Below are positions 14,769 to 20,643 of a stretch of 43,134 bases of DNA, in pieces. The DNA is from a virus. Position 1 is the stretch's first letter. Every line of letters begins with the position of its first letter. The stretch covers positions 1-43,134 of IMG/VR virus record IMGVR_UViG_3300012207_000103; one strand, written 5' to 3'. The notes under the pieces were generated by a model that was not told the origin of the DNA, searched no databases, and saw only the letters and a program-made list of their open reading frames with translations. The position numbers and the translations under genes are program-made.

Positions 14769-15287
14769 TCAGTGGCCCGACCTCTCGCCCGTGGCCGTAG
14801 CAGGCACCACGGCCACGCTAGGGGCCTCAGACGGGTCGCTGGGCATCACCCCCAGCACGTCCGTAGCGTCGATGCCGTCCACCAACGCCCAGCGCTCGGC
14901 CACGGCGCTCGGGTCACGTAGGTCAACCCAACAGCGCTCGGTGTAGTTGTACGGGGCGAAGCCGCCCAGGATGACCCCACCCCATCCCGTGACGTCGATA
15001 CGGAAGCTCACGCCCCAGAGGGTTTCGTCGTCCATACCCTCGTAAGCACGCTGCTCGGCGATTTCCACGGCGATGTCTACCGAGCCCTCCCTTTCCTTGC
15101 CGTCGTCATTCAGCGTGCTGAACGCCCAGCGGTAGTCATCCGCCGACATGTCCCACACTTCGCCGCACGGGTACCCGGCTTCGATCAGAGCGCCTCGCAC
15201 GCGCTCAAGTAGTGCGGTGATGCTCGGCGCCAGCTCGGCCGCGAGGCCGGCTACCGCAGCGCTGTAGTCCAGCTCCTTGACTTCCAT
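14769..15287 (-). CDS. Hypothetical accessory protein, 172 aa
   Basis: ATG 15287 is preceded by ATAGGGAGGC, which lies directly after hammerhead ribozyme copy A. The protein is acidic and mixed alpha/beta (WDMSADDYRWAFSTLNDDG; DIAVEIAEQRAYEGMDDETL; SFRIDVTGWGGVILGGFAPY), with a low-complexity end. No family is recognised. The acidic surface could suit a DNA mimic or host-interaction protein, but this is speculative. It is translated from the 3' product if the ribozyme cuts. Confidence 0.7.
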   Translation of the reverse strand: MEVKELDYSAAVAGLAAELAPSITALLERVRGALIEAGYPCGEVWDMSADDYRWAFSTLNDDGKEREGSVDIAVEIAEQRAYEGMDDETLWGVSFRIDVTGWGGVILGGFAPYNYTERCWVDLRDPSAVAERWALVDGIDATDVLGVMPSDPSEAPSVAVVPATATGERSGH

Positions 15288-15301
15288 GTTGCCTCCCTAT
15301 C

Positions 15302-15376
15302 CATTGCCCACGGGTCTCCTCAGACGGCGGTAGTGGGGTACGCCGTGACTCCCCCAGAGGGGAGTTTCGACTAATG
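15302..15376 (-). ncRNA. Type II hammerhead ribozyme, copy A (canonical core)
   Basis: Read on the minus strand: GUC at 15371-15369, GAA, then stem III (A + CUCCCC, loop UCUG, GGGGAG + U) and C17 at 15347, the predicted cut site. Stem I is ACGGCG/CGCCGU with an 11-nt loop. The core CUGAGGA (15323-15317) matches CUGANGA exactly, and GAC closes stem II with GUC. Loop I CCCAC (15337-15333) pairs with GUGGG (15311-15307) as a pseudoknot. An outer stem CAUU/AAUG extends stem II. It begins in the stop codon of the 15371-15910 gene and ends ~15 nt before the ATG of the next. Confidence 0.88.
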
Positions 15377-15910
15377 CTTGTCGTTCAGGACTTCCAGGAA
15401 GGCATCGAACCGCGCCGCAGCGGAGAACAATTGGTCTTGCCTTTCTGGAGGTAGCTCGTGTCCGAATGTTGCTAGGGCTTTCCGCAGATCGCTCGTGTCT
15501 CGCCGCGAGAACGCTGAGAGTTCCCGGGCCATGCGGTCCAGCGCGTGGTAGAACGCCGTCTGACGACTACGGGCGTAGCCCTCGCTCGCGAGCCACTCCC
15601 TGGCAACAGGGATGAGTTGCTCTCCCAGCCGGCGCCGTGCAAGGTCGGTCAGATCGTCCCCACGTCCCCCGTTGCGCTCAGGGTCGTGTTCCTTGGCATC
15701 GCTCGCGTACACGCGCCATTCGCTCATGCCGCCGCTGTGGCGGTACCGATCTGCGCTGAGCGTGACAAGCGCGGGGCGCCCACGCCACGTGGTCTCGAAG
15801 TAGAACCAAACCTCTTCTTTTGTGACTTCGAGTTGTCCATTGTGCCAGTCAATGTGCACGCTATGGCTACCGGTGCGCAGTGGTGCTCGAAGCGTTGCCG
15901 TGTCTGCCAT
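15371..15910 (-). CDS. Hypothetical accessory protein, 179 aa
   Basis: Two in-frame ATGs exist (15919, 15910). The second is preferred because the motif GGATGGGAGAC lies before it, as in the sister genes. The protein has a beta-rich N-terminal half (VHIDWHNGQLEVTKEEVWFY, ALVTLSADRYRH) and a helical C-terminal half (QTAFYHALDRMARELSAFSR). No family is recognised. The TAG stop forms part of hammerhead copy A, and the start follows copy B, so the gene sits between two predicted cleavage sites. Confidence 0.7.
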   Translation of the reverse strand: MADTATLRAPLRTGSHSVHIDWHNGQLEVTKEEVWFYFETTWRGRPALVTLSADRYRHSGGMSEWRVYASDAKEHDPERNGGRGDDLTDLARRRLGEQLIPVAREWLASEGYARSRQTAFYHALDRMARELSAFSRRDTSDLRKALATFGHELPPERQDQLFSAAARFDAFLEVLNDKH

Positions 15911-15927
15911 GTCTCCCATCCTTTTTG

Positions 15928-15998
15928 CTAGCCCGTGGTCTCATTCAGCGCCGGTTACGGGTGTACCAGACGGACGGGCCGTAGCCCGTTTCGACTAG
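15928..15998 (-). ncRNA. Type II hammerhead ribozyme, copy B (variant core)
   Basis: Minus strand: CUAGUC then GAA; stem III A + CGGGC, tetraloop UACG, GCCCG + U; C17 at 15973. Stem I has about six pairs with one bulge and an 11-nt loop. The core reads CUGAAUGA, one nucleotide longer than CUGANGA. GAC pairs with GUC (stem II), and CUA/UAG extends it. The pseudoknot CCCGU (15961-15957) with ACGGG (15936-15932) differs from copy A by two compensatory base-pair changes. Activity is less certain because of the inserted core base. Confidence 0.75.
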
Positions 15999-16378
15999 AG
16001 TAATTGCAGGCGCTTGCAGAACGTTTGCAGCGTGTCGGCAAGCTCCGAAGCTAGCTCAGCTTCGATCACCCGTCGGTACTCCGGCGTTGCGTCTCCGATG
16101 CTCCAAAGGGACGTCGTAACGTCATCTAGCGTGCCCGGGGAGATCGTCAACTTCGCTATGCATCCCTCCCGAAAGGTGGGTGTCTCGTCTCCGTCCCCAG
16201 AGTCGTCGTCATCGGGGACCCATGAGAATTCCACGTCCATTTTCTTCGCCCATGCTTCCGCTACGGCGAGATCGGTAGCGCACCTGCGGCGCCCGCCTTC
16301 GCGGGTTTCGGTCTTCGGGTCATACGACCAACCCGCGTGGTCGTAAAAGAACTGCTCGTCTTTGGTCAATGCCACCAT
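15995..16378 (-). CDS. Acidic accessory protein, 127 aa
   Basis: ATG 16378 follows AGGGAGACGACA, directly after hammerhead copy C. The product is strongly acidic around its middle (WVPDDDDSGDGDETPTF), with a helical end (RVIEAELASELADTLQTFCK). The N-terminus (DEQFFYDHAGWSYDPKTETR) is conserved-looking but of unknown family. The TAG stop is embedded in hammerhead copy B. The acidity could fit DNA mimicry or protein binding; no evidence decides. Confidence 0.7.
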   Translation of the reverse strand: MVALTKDEQFFYDHAGWSYDPKTETREGGRRRCATDLAVAEAWAKKMDVEFSWVPDDDDSGDGDETPTFREGCIAKLTISPGTLDDVTTSLWSIGDATPEYRRVIEAELASELADTLQTFCKRLQLL

Positions 16379-16397
16379 TGTCGTCTCCCTATCCGTT

Positions 16398-16466
16398 CCC
16401 GTTTGGACTCATCGGCACGGGCGTTACGGGGTACCCGTGTACGGGCCAGCTTCAGCCCGTTTCGTC
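16398..16466 (-). ncRNA. Type II hammerhead ribozyme, copy C (variant core)
   Basis: Minus strand: GAC (16466-16464), GAA, stem III A + CGGGC, 8-nt loop, GCCCG + U, then A17 at 16440. Stem I is CACGGG/CCCGUG with a 12-nt loop. The core is CCGAUGA, which differs from CUGANGA only at U4 (C here). GUC (16408-16406) closes stem II, the reverse of the GUC/GAC pairing in copies A and B, a compensatory swap. Pseudoknot CCCGU (16430-16426) pairs with ACGGG (16402-16398). It begins right after the TAG of the 292-aa gene. Confidence 0.75.
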
Positions 16467-16467
16467 G

Positions 16468-17346
16468 CTACTCGCCGTAGGCTTCAGCCCACTGCGCATC
16501 GGAGTTGAGGAAGAACTCCCCTTCCCACCATCCGAAGCTGAAACCCTCCGGTGCCACGTGCTCGTTCAACCATGCCTCGACCTCGTCTGATGCATCGGAG
16601 AGCGCCTGGTGCTCGTCATCGGTGATCTGAGGCGCCTCAGATGGGCCGATGGTGGCAAGGTGGCGGGTAGCGATATCGATAACCTCCGCGTCCGCGTAGC
16701 CCCAGTCCTGCGCCTTCTCAACCATGTGGGCAATGGCGTACTGCCCCCAGTGGCCATCGACCCAACAGCCGGCAACGGTCGGGGTAGCGCGCTGGATCTC
16801 CTCGAGCCGGTAGACGATCTCCGCCCACCCGTCGCCGATGTAGATGTAGCCATGCGACTCACCGGCCATCAGATCCGCGTCGCACAACGGGCAGGTCTCC
16901 GCGGTAGCGGGTATGGCGTTTGCGCTGCCCGGTTCCGCGCTACGCCCAGGGCATTCCGTCTCCCCCGAGTTGCGGTAGCGTGCGACGACGCGCCAGGTAC
17001 CCTCGTCACCGGTGACGATCTGCGGCACGTAGCCGAACATCTCGTCTTCGCAGACCGTACGGAATATGGCATCCGTGGGGTGCCATTCCGGACCTTCCAG
17101 GTAGTCGGGCACACCCTGATGCCAGTAGGTGAACACAACCTCCCCGGTTGCGGTAAGCGTGTTCGTGATGTTGCGCTCATACGTTGGCACCCATGCCACG
17201 TCCATCAGTTCCCCACCCGTCAGACCGAACACTTCCGCTACCTGCGCCCGCTCGTTGCTTGCGCGCTGCTCGTCTTCCGTGTTCTTCGGTGCCACGTTGC
17301 CGTGCTCGTCGTAGCTACCCCACGCGTCGACTCCCAAATGTGGCAT
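16468..17346 (-). CDS. Hypothetical accessory protein, 292 aa
   Basis: ATG 17346 follows AGGAGAGGGAGAC. The protein is acidic with several apparent subdomains: an N-terminal segment (DEHGNVAPKNTEDEQRASNE), a beta-rich middle (GEVVFTYWHQGVPDYLEG), a CPLC knuckle near residue 150 and an acidic Trp-rich end (EGFSFGWWEGEFFLNSDAQW). No named family is recognised. It is the largest gene of the ribozyme-separated operon, and hammerhead copy C starts at its stop codon. Accessory function, possibly against host defence, is only a guess from context. Confidence 0.7.
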   Translation of the reverse strand: MPHLGVDAWGSYDEHGNVAPKNTEDEQRASNERAQVAEVFGLTGGELMDVAWVPTYERNITNTLTATGEVVFTYWHQGVPDYLEGPEWHPTDAIFRTVCEDEMFGYVPQIVTGDEGTWRVVARYRNSGETECPGRSAEPGSANAIPATAETCPLCDADLMAGESHGYIYIGDGWAEIVYRLEEIQRATPTVAGCWVDGHWGQYAIAHMVEKAQDWGYADAEVIDIATRHLATIGPSEAPQITDDEHQALSDASDEVEAWLNEHVAPEGFSFGWWEGEFFLNSDAQWAEAYGE

Positions 17347-17357
17347 GTCTCCCTCTC

Positions 17358-17519
17358 CTATCCGTTGACCTTGGCAACAACGATCAGTACCGTCTGGCCT
17401 TCGTCGTCTTTCCCGACATACGCCTCAGCTACGTCACAAAGGTCGAATTCGGTTTTTACGACGACATCCATGTGCTTCCGCACGCCAAGCATTGCGTTAA
17501 ATAGCTCTCCTACCGTCAC
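17358..17519 (-). CDS. 53-aa protein heading the accessory operon
   Basis: GTG 17519 with AAGGGATGAAAG upstream gives MTVGELFNAMLGVRKHMDVV, continuing to a beta-rich end (GQTVLIVVAKVNG). The gap to the 292-aa gene is only 11 nt and has no ribozyme. The sequence has ordinary amino-acid composition and looks translated. No family is recognised. Confidence 0.55.
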   Translation of the reverse strand: MTVGELFNAMLGVRKHMDVVVKTEFDLCDVAEAYVGKDDEGQTVLIVVAKVNG

Positions 17520-17533
17520 CTTTCATCCCTTCG

Positions 17534-17788
17534 TCAATTGCTTCCCGAACCATCACGGACGGCGCCTGGAATTGACCACGGGCGCCTACCGTCATCGTTG
17601 GAAGACATAGGCCTCAGGGGGTGAGAGGAGAGGCCATGATCCTCAGTCCAGTTAGGACTATCATCCGGGCTGACGTACCGCTGGGCGGTAGCTCGTGCTA
17701 GAGCGATCGTTATCCGCTCCCGGCTCCCCAGCCCTACACGTCTGGGGTTCGCCTCCCGCTCCCGGGCGATCTGCTCCCGGCCTCTCAT
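17534..17788 (-). CDS. Possible 84-aa protein (weak)
   Basis: An open frame runs from beyond 18000, but ATG 17788 is the first start downstream of the promoter at 17829-17857. The start has no clear Shine-Dalgarno and is preceded by a hairpin (GGGAGA/TCTCCC with an A-rich loop on the minus strand). The product is basic then polar (REQIAREREANPRRVGLGSR; RITIALARATAQRYVSPDDS). The stop lies 14 nt before the next start, as expected in an operon, but coding potential is unconvincing. Confidence 0.35.
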   Translation of the reverse strand: MRGREQIAREREANPRRVGLGSRERITIALARATAQRYVSPDDSPNWTEDHGLSSHPLRPMSSNDDGRRPWSIPGAVRDGSGSN

Positions 17789-17828
17789 GTGGGGGAGATT
17801 TTTTCCGTCTCCCGAGCGCTGCAACTCT

Positions 17829-17857
17829 AAGGTAAAGCTACTTGCCAAGGATGTAAA
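17829..17857 (-). promoter_or_regulatory. Promoter of the leftward accessory operon
   Basis: On the minus strand TTTACA (complement of 17852-17857), 17 bp, then TACCTT (complement of 17829-17834) form a good sigma-70-type promoter. It would start transcription near 17822 and drive the ribozyme-containing operon. Confidence 0.6.
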
Positions 17858-17984
17858 GAGATTTCTTGGGACACGGTGGGTTCTGTCGGGATCACGACAA
17901 AGGTCAGGCCGAGTTGATGGGAGATCCTGGCAACCCCATGAGGTACTTGCACGTTTGGCGGGAACCTGATAGCAACCCAGGTGA

Positions 17985-18735
17985 TAGCTGAGCGCGCTCA
18001 GCTCTGGGCGACAGGGACGCACGAACGGTCGCCTTATCCGGGTCAGAGCCGGCACACGACAGGTGTGGCTCTTGCCTGGTGAGCTGATGACAACAACAGG
18101 ATTGGTGGATGATCGCCCCGAAAAATAAAGGGGAATGTGAGGCTGGGGAAGCTCTGTTCGGAGGCCGGAGGCCGGAGGCCAGAACTCAAGCAGAGCAACA
18201 AAGGCGAGTCGGGCTAGTGGTGGGCGCGTTGAACCTGTCTAACCGCCAGACGCTGAGGGATGGAAGTGCTTTGAAGCTTGTAAAGCGCTCAGAGCCGAAG
18301 GCGACGAGCGCGCTGAATTAAAAATCTTTAGCGCTCGTGCAACGCTGGGAAAGCAACACCTGAGCCGCTGAGTTACTGCACGGAATTCCCTGCCTAATTG
18401 CAGCTAAGCAACGAGCAGGGATGTGGACCATCCAGGACTGTGACGGCATTGAGACGAATGCTGGCCCAGCTCGAGGGATTTGAGTAACTATCTCAGCATC
18501 AACCGATGCTTAAGCCTGAGGCGAACCAGACGAATCGCCCAGGCGCAGGCGAGGGAGCACGGCAACCCGGGGGTGCAAATCGTTCGGTCGCTCCGCTCCC
18601 TCACTACCCCCGGAGAGATGCCACCTGGAATCTGAACCCGGTAGGCTCCAACCCTGGGGCACCGAGGCTCTGGTCGCGGGTAAGCCAGCCGGGAGGGATG
18701 CTAGCCGAGCCTGGACTCCCACTCGGTGCCTCTTT
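17985..18735 (+). ncRNA. About 0.7-kb large structured RNA candidate
   Basis: No credible gene lies here, but the plus strand is packed with local helices: AGAGC-CACAC/GTGTG-GCTCT (18045-18072); GCTCTG/CAGAGC (18151, 18191) enclosing three GGAGGCC repeats (18160-18180); TGGTGG/CCGCCA (18218, 18243); AGTGCTTT/AAAGCGCT (18265, 18282); ACGAGCGC/GCGCTCGT (18304, 18331); TCCCTGC/GCAGGGA (18387, 18415); AGCATC/GATGCT (18495); CCTG-GGCGA/TCGCC-CAGG (18515); GAGGGAGC/GCTCCCTC (18551, 18595); GGCACCGAG/CTCGGTGCC (18658, 18722). Several contain G-U pairs valid only on the plus strand. Size, phage setting and a nearby tRNA recall GOLLD/ROOL-type giant RNAs, but identity needs a model search. Confidence 0.6.
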
Positions 18736-18739
18736 GTGC

Positions 18740-18745
18740 TAGAAC
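18740..18745 (+). promoter_or_regulatory. -10 box of a leaderless transcript
   Basis: TAGAAC at 18740-18745 lies 7 nt before ATG 18753, the same spacing as TAAGCT before the 19572 gene. No good -35 hexamer is seen at 17-18 bp. Transcription would start at or near the start codon. Confidence 0.4.
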
Positions 18746-18752
18746 GTCCCAG

Positions 18753-18866
18753 ATGGATGCCCCCAGGTTCATCGAGATGACCTACGAGGACTTCAAGGAC
18801 CTTGTCTCCGCCTGCCTCAAGGGGGGCCTTCATACAGGCTATGAAGGATACGGATGGACCTTCTGA
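18753..18866 (+). CDS. 37-aa early peptide
   Basis: ATG 18753 lies 7 nt after a TAGAAC -10 box and has no Shine-Dalgarno, consistent with leaderless translation. The product MDAPRFIEMTYEDFKDLVSA continues for 17 residues to a Gly/Tyr-rich end. It has an ordinary helical pattern and overlaps the next start by 26 nt. Function is unknown. Confidence 0.5.
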   Translation: MDAPRFIEMTYEDFKDLVSACLKGGLHTGYEGYGWTF

Positions 18867-18975
18867 CCCAGCCTTTCCGGATGTTGTGATCGATTACATT
18901 GCTACCCACCTCTGGGAACTTGTGTTCTCTACCGCGGGACTCCAGGGCTGGAAGCCGCCTGCCAGTCAAAACTGA
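18841..18975 (+). CDS. 44-aa early peptide
   Basis: ATG 18841 gives MKDTDGPSDPAFPDVVIDYI followed by a hydrophobic/aromatic helix (THLWELVFSTAGLQGW). It ends one base before the GTG start of the HTH gene (TGACGTG), which suggests coupled translation and supports both calls. No family is recognised; a weak membrane-associated helix is possible. Confidence 0.45.
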   Translation: MKDTDGPSDPAFPDVVIDYIATHLWELVFSTAGLQGWKPPASQN

Positions 18976-18976
18976 C

Positions 18977-19195
18977 GTGGCCAACTCGGAGACGCTGGAT
19001 CTGATGGCGCTACGGATCTGGGGCTTGCTCGCTACCCAGGGTCACTCTCAGGCGTGGCTGGCCCGCCAATCGGGCTGTAGCCAGAAGCACGTGAGCCTGG
19101 TGCTCACCGGCAAGGCCGATGCTTCAGTGGAGATGCTGGAACGGTGGGCCAACCTGCTGGGGTATCGCTTCACTGTCGGGGTTCGTCGTCTCTAA
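18977..19195 (+). CDS. XRE-family HTH regulator, 72 aa
   Basis: The frame is open from 18899, but GTG 18977 just after the preceding stop gives a compact HTH protein. Residues ~10-60 are a classic XRE domain: ALRIWGLLATQGHSQAWLAR, QSGCSQKHVSLVLTGKADAS, VEMLERWANLLGYRF. It probably controls early or ncRNA-region promoters. Its 3' end overlaps the convergent zinc-ribbon gene by 26 nt. Confidence 0.78.
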   Translation: MANSETLDLMALRIWGLLATQGHSQAWLARQSGCSQKHVSLVLTGKADASVEMLERWANLLGYRFTVGVRRL

Positions 19196-19520
19196 TGTTC
19201 CCTCGGTACGTCTCAATCGCCCGCCAGATCTCGCCGGCCGTGAGGCCCCGCTGGGCGGCTGCGTGGATACGGGCTGCGGCATCGGGGGCCACCGCCGCGA
19301 TCTCGGCGAATTGGCCCGCCACCAGGCGAACCGGGGTGTCGGGGTCGCAGCCTTTCTGGGAGCAGGGTAGGCAGACGGTGGTGGTATCGGGGTGGGCGAA
19401 CAGGTAGGTGATGGAGGATCCTGACACCCAGATCGCCTGACCACACTCCGAGCAGACGTCATCGATGGTGCTCTCCGTGGTGGGACCGGGCCAGGCTACG
19501 GGCCAGCAGATGATGTGCAC
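19170..19520 (-). CDS. Zinc-ribbon protein, 116 aa
   Basis: GTG 19520 starts a protein with CSECG near residue 23 and CLPCSQKGC about 27 residues later, a zinc-ribbon or treble clef. A helical C-terminal part follows (AAARIHAAAQRGLTAGEIWR). A -10-like TAAGAT lies ~7 nt before the start, so it may be leaderless. It is divergent from the MazG-like gene and convergent with the HTH gene. Composition and the cysteine pattern support coding; function is unknown. Confidence 0.6.
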   Translation of the reverse strand: MHIICWPVAWPGPTTESTIDDVCSECGQAIWVSGSSITYLFAHPDTTTVCLPCSQKGCDPDTPVRLVAGQFAEIAAVAPDAAARIHAAAQRGLTAGEIWRAIETYRGNIRDDEPRQ

Positions 19521-19534
19521 GGGAGGATCTTACC

Positions 19535-19564
19535 TTGCCAGCCGGTCTCAAAACGTACTAAGCT
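19535..19564 (+). promoter_or_regulatory. Promoter, TTGCCA-18-TAAGCT
   Basis: TTGCCA at 19535-19540 and TAAGCT at 19559-19564 are 18 bp apart, with AAACGT just before the -10 box, as in the 20165 promoter. The -10 lies 7 nt before ATG 19572, so the mRNA should be leaderless. Confidence 0.6.
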
Positions 19565-19571
19565 CGCCTGT

Positions 19572-19898
19572 ATGACCATCTACAACAAACTTGTTCGGGA
19601 TGAGGTGGCTCGCCTCCTTCGGGAGCAGGGCCACACCACCGTCACCCGCGTCATTGAAGATCCAGAAGAGTTCCTTGTAGCCCTGGCAGACAAGCTCGTG
19701 GAAGAGGCCCAAGAGTTCCGCGATACCCTCGCCACTCCAGGTGCCGTCGAAGAGCTGGCCGACGTGTTGGAGGTTGTCTTTGCCCTGGAGGCACTCCCCG
19801 TCTTCCAGAACCTGGAGGCCACTCGTCAGATGAAGGCTGAGACCCGGGGGCTCTTTGATGGCAGGATCTTCCTGGAGTCTGTGGAGGACAATCAATGA
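19572..19898 (+). CDS. MazG-like NTP pyrophosphohydrolase
   Basis: 108 aa from ATG 19572, chosen over an upstream GTG because of the promoter spacing. The all-alpha NTP-PPase pattern is clear: IYNKLVRDEVARLLREQG, a helix with KLVEEAQEF and the metal-binding EELADVLEV. Enzymes of this fold hydrolyse (d)NTPs to monophosphates. In phages they may adjust nucleotide pools or affect host alarmone/stress signalling. It is coupled to the next gene by ATGA. Confidence 0.78.
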   Translation: MTIYNKLVRDEVARLLREQGHTTVTRVIEDPEEFLVALADKLVEEAQEFRDTLATPGAVEELADVLEVVFALEALPVFQNLEATRQMKAETRGLFDGRIFLESVEDNQ

Positions 19899-20080
19899 GG
19901 CGCTGGGTGCGCTTCTGCGAGTGGGTGGGCTACACCCAGAGCTACCGGGATCTGAAGGCCGAGCTGAAAGGGGCACAGGCCAGCTTGTCGCCGGCAGATG
20001 TCCTGGCCATGCGACCCCTCATCAGTGGCCCCTCTACCCGTTATCCCGTCGAGATGAAGCTGGCGAAGTGGCGGGGATGA
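19895..20080 (+). CDS. Hypothetical early protein, 61 aa
   Basis: ATGA overlaps on both sides. The product is basic and helical (MRRWVRFCEWVGYTQSYRDL; SPADVLAMRPLISGP) without a membrane segment or known motif. The operon position after the MazG-like gene is the only functional hint. Confidence 0.6.
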   Translation: MRRWVRFCEWVGYTQSYRDLKAELKGAQASLSPADVLAMRPLISGPSTRYPVEMKLAKWRG

Positions 20081-20181
20081 GACGCCACCGCCCGTCGCCG
20101 GAGACCTGCCTGGTGGTCGTCTTCGCCTTGTGCCTGGCTGGGGCAACTGCTGTGATGTTTCTTCTTGCCAGAAGATTCTGA
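20077..20181 (+). CDS. 34-aa membrane peptide
   Basis: ATG 20077 overlaps the previous stop (ATGA). The sequence has a basic N-terminus (MRRHRPSPE), one transmembrane helix (CLVVVFALCLAGATAVMFLL) and a basic tail (ARRF). A single-pass mini-protein of unknown function. Its 3' end overlaps the -35 region of the following promoter. Confidence 0.55.
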   Translation: MRRHRPSPETCLVVVFALCLAGATAVMFLLARRF

Positions 20182-20194
20182 AACGTCTTAGAAT
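20165..20194 (+). promoter_or_regulatory. Promoter, TTGCCA-18-TAGAAT
   Basis: TTGCCA 20165-20170, 18 bp, TAGAAT 20189-20194, with AAACGT just before the -10 box. The expected start is near 20201, exactly where the first RNA stem begins. It shares the architecture of the 19535 promoter and the -10 plus GCCCTGCGG of the 21675 one. Confidence 0.7.
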
Positions 20195-20200
20195 GGCCCT

Positions 20201-20362
20201 GCGGTCCCTCCAATGAGCCAGACACCTACCCCGGTGACTCCCACTCAAAAGGGGGACCGCACCATGGGCACCGCCACCCTGGCCCTCCGGTTGCGACGTC
20301 GGGTTTATTCGTCTGGGCTCGGCGCTCCAGCCGGAAACCGCAACCAGGGTGGCGGTGCCCTT
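20201..20362 (+). ncRNA. Structured leader or small RNA with 17-bp helix
   Basis: Starting at the predicted transcription start, GCGGTCCC (20201-20208) pairs with GGGACCGC (20253-20260). Then a perfect 17-bp helix joins 20266-20282 with 20344-20360, capping a 61-nt inner domain that includes TTGCG/CGCAA pairing. A short U-rich UUUC follows, and 12 nt later the AAAGGAGG of the next gene. It may be a 5' leader that regulates the 62-aa gene or a free RNA released at the 3' side. No known class is recognised. Confidence 0.6.
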
Positions 20363-20381
20363 TCAGGCCAAAGGAGGCAGC

Positions 20382-20570
20382 ATGGCAGAGCGGGAACACA
20401 AGGTCTATACCGCCGAGGGGTGTTTTCAGAAGGCCGCCGAGAGGCTGTTGGTCCTGGACGATGAAGTGGCAGCGATTCGTCGCGGCTACGAGGACCGTTC
20501 CACCGCGGCCGAGTGGCGCCGTCTCGGCCAGGCCATCCGGGGCGACGCTGTGAAGGAGTACGTGGAGTAG
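20382..20570 (+). CDS. Hypothetical protein, 62 aa
   Basis: ATG 20382 has a perfect AAAGGAGG 5 nt upstream. The product is helical and charged (GCFQKAAERLLVLDDEVAAI; DRSTAAEWRRLGQAIRGDAV), probably a helical bundle. It follows the structured RNA leader and precedes the tRNA. No family is recognised; expression probably depends on the leader. Confidence 0.65.
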   Translation: MAEREHKVYTAEGCFQKAAERLLVLDDEVAAIRRGYEDRSTAAEWRRLGQAIRGDAVKEYVE

Positions 20571-20643
20571 CGATCACGGCCACCGAGACCGTACCGTCGC
20601 CCAGATCGCTAGGTGGACGGGGAGCCGGGAAGGTGGCCGTGGC

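Noticed and set aside
17787-17969. 60-aa plus-strand frame near the accessory-operon promoter
   Set aside because: No ribosome-binding site, and it overlaps the minus-strand promoter and leader.
18083-18120. CTGATGA near CCCCGAAA as another hammerhead
   Set aside because: The bases between them cannot form stem II, and no stem III/cleavage site follows.
20213-20464. 83-aa open frame in the 20201 RNA leader
   Set aside because: It has no ribosome-binding site, a biased R/G composition, and overlaps both the 17-bp helix and the well-supported 62-aa gene in another frame.
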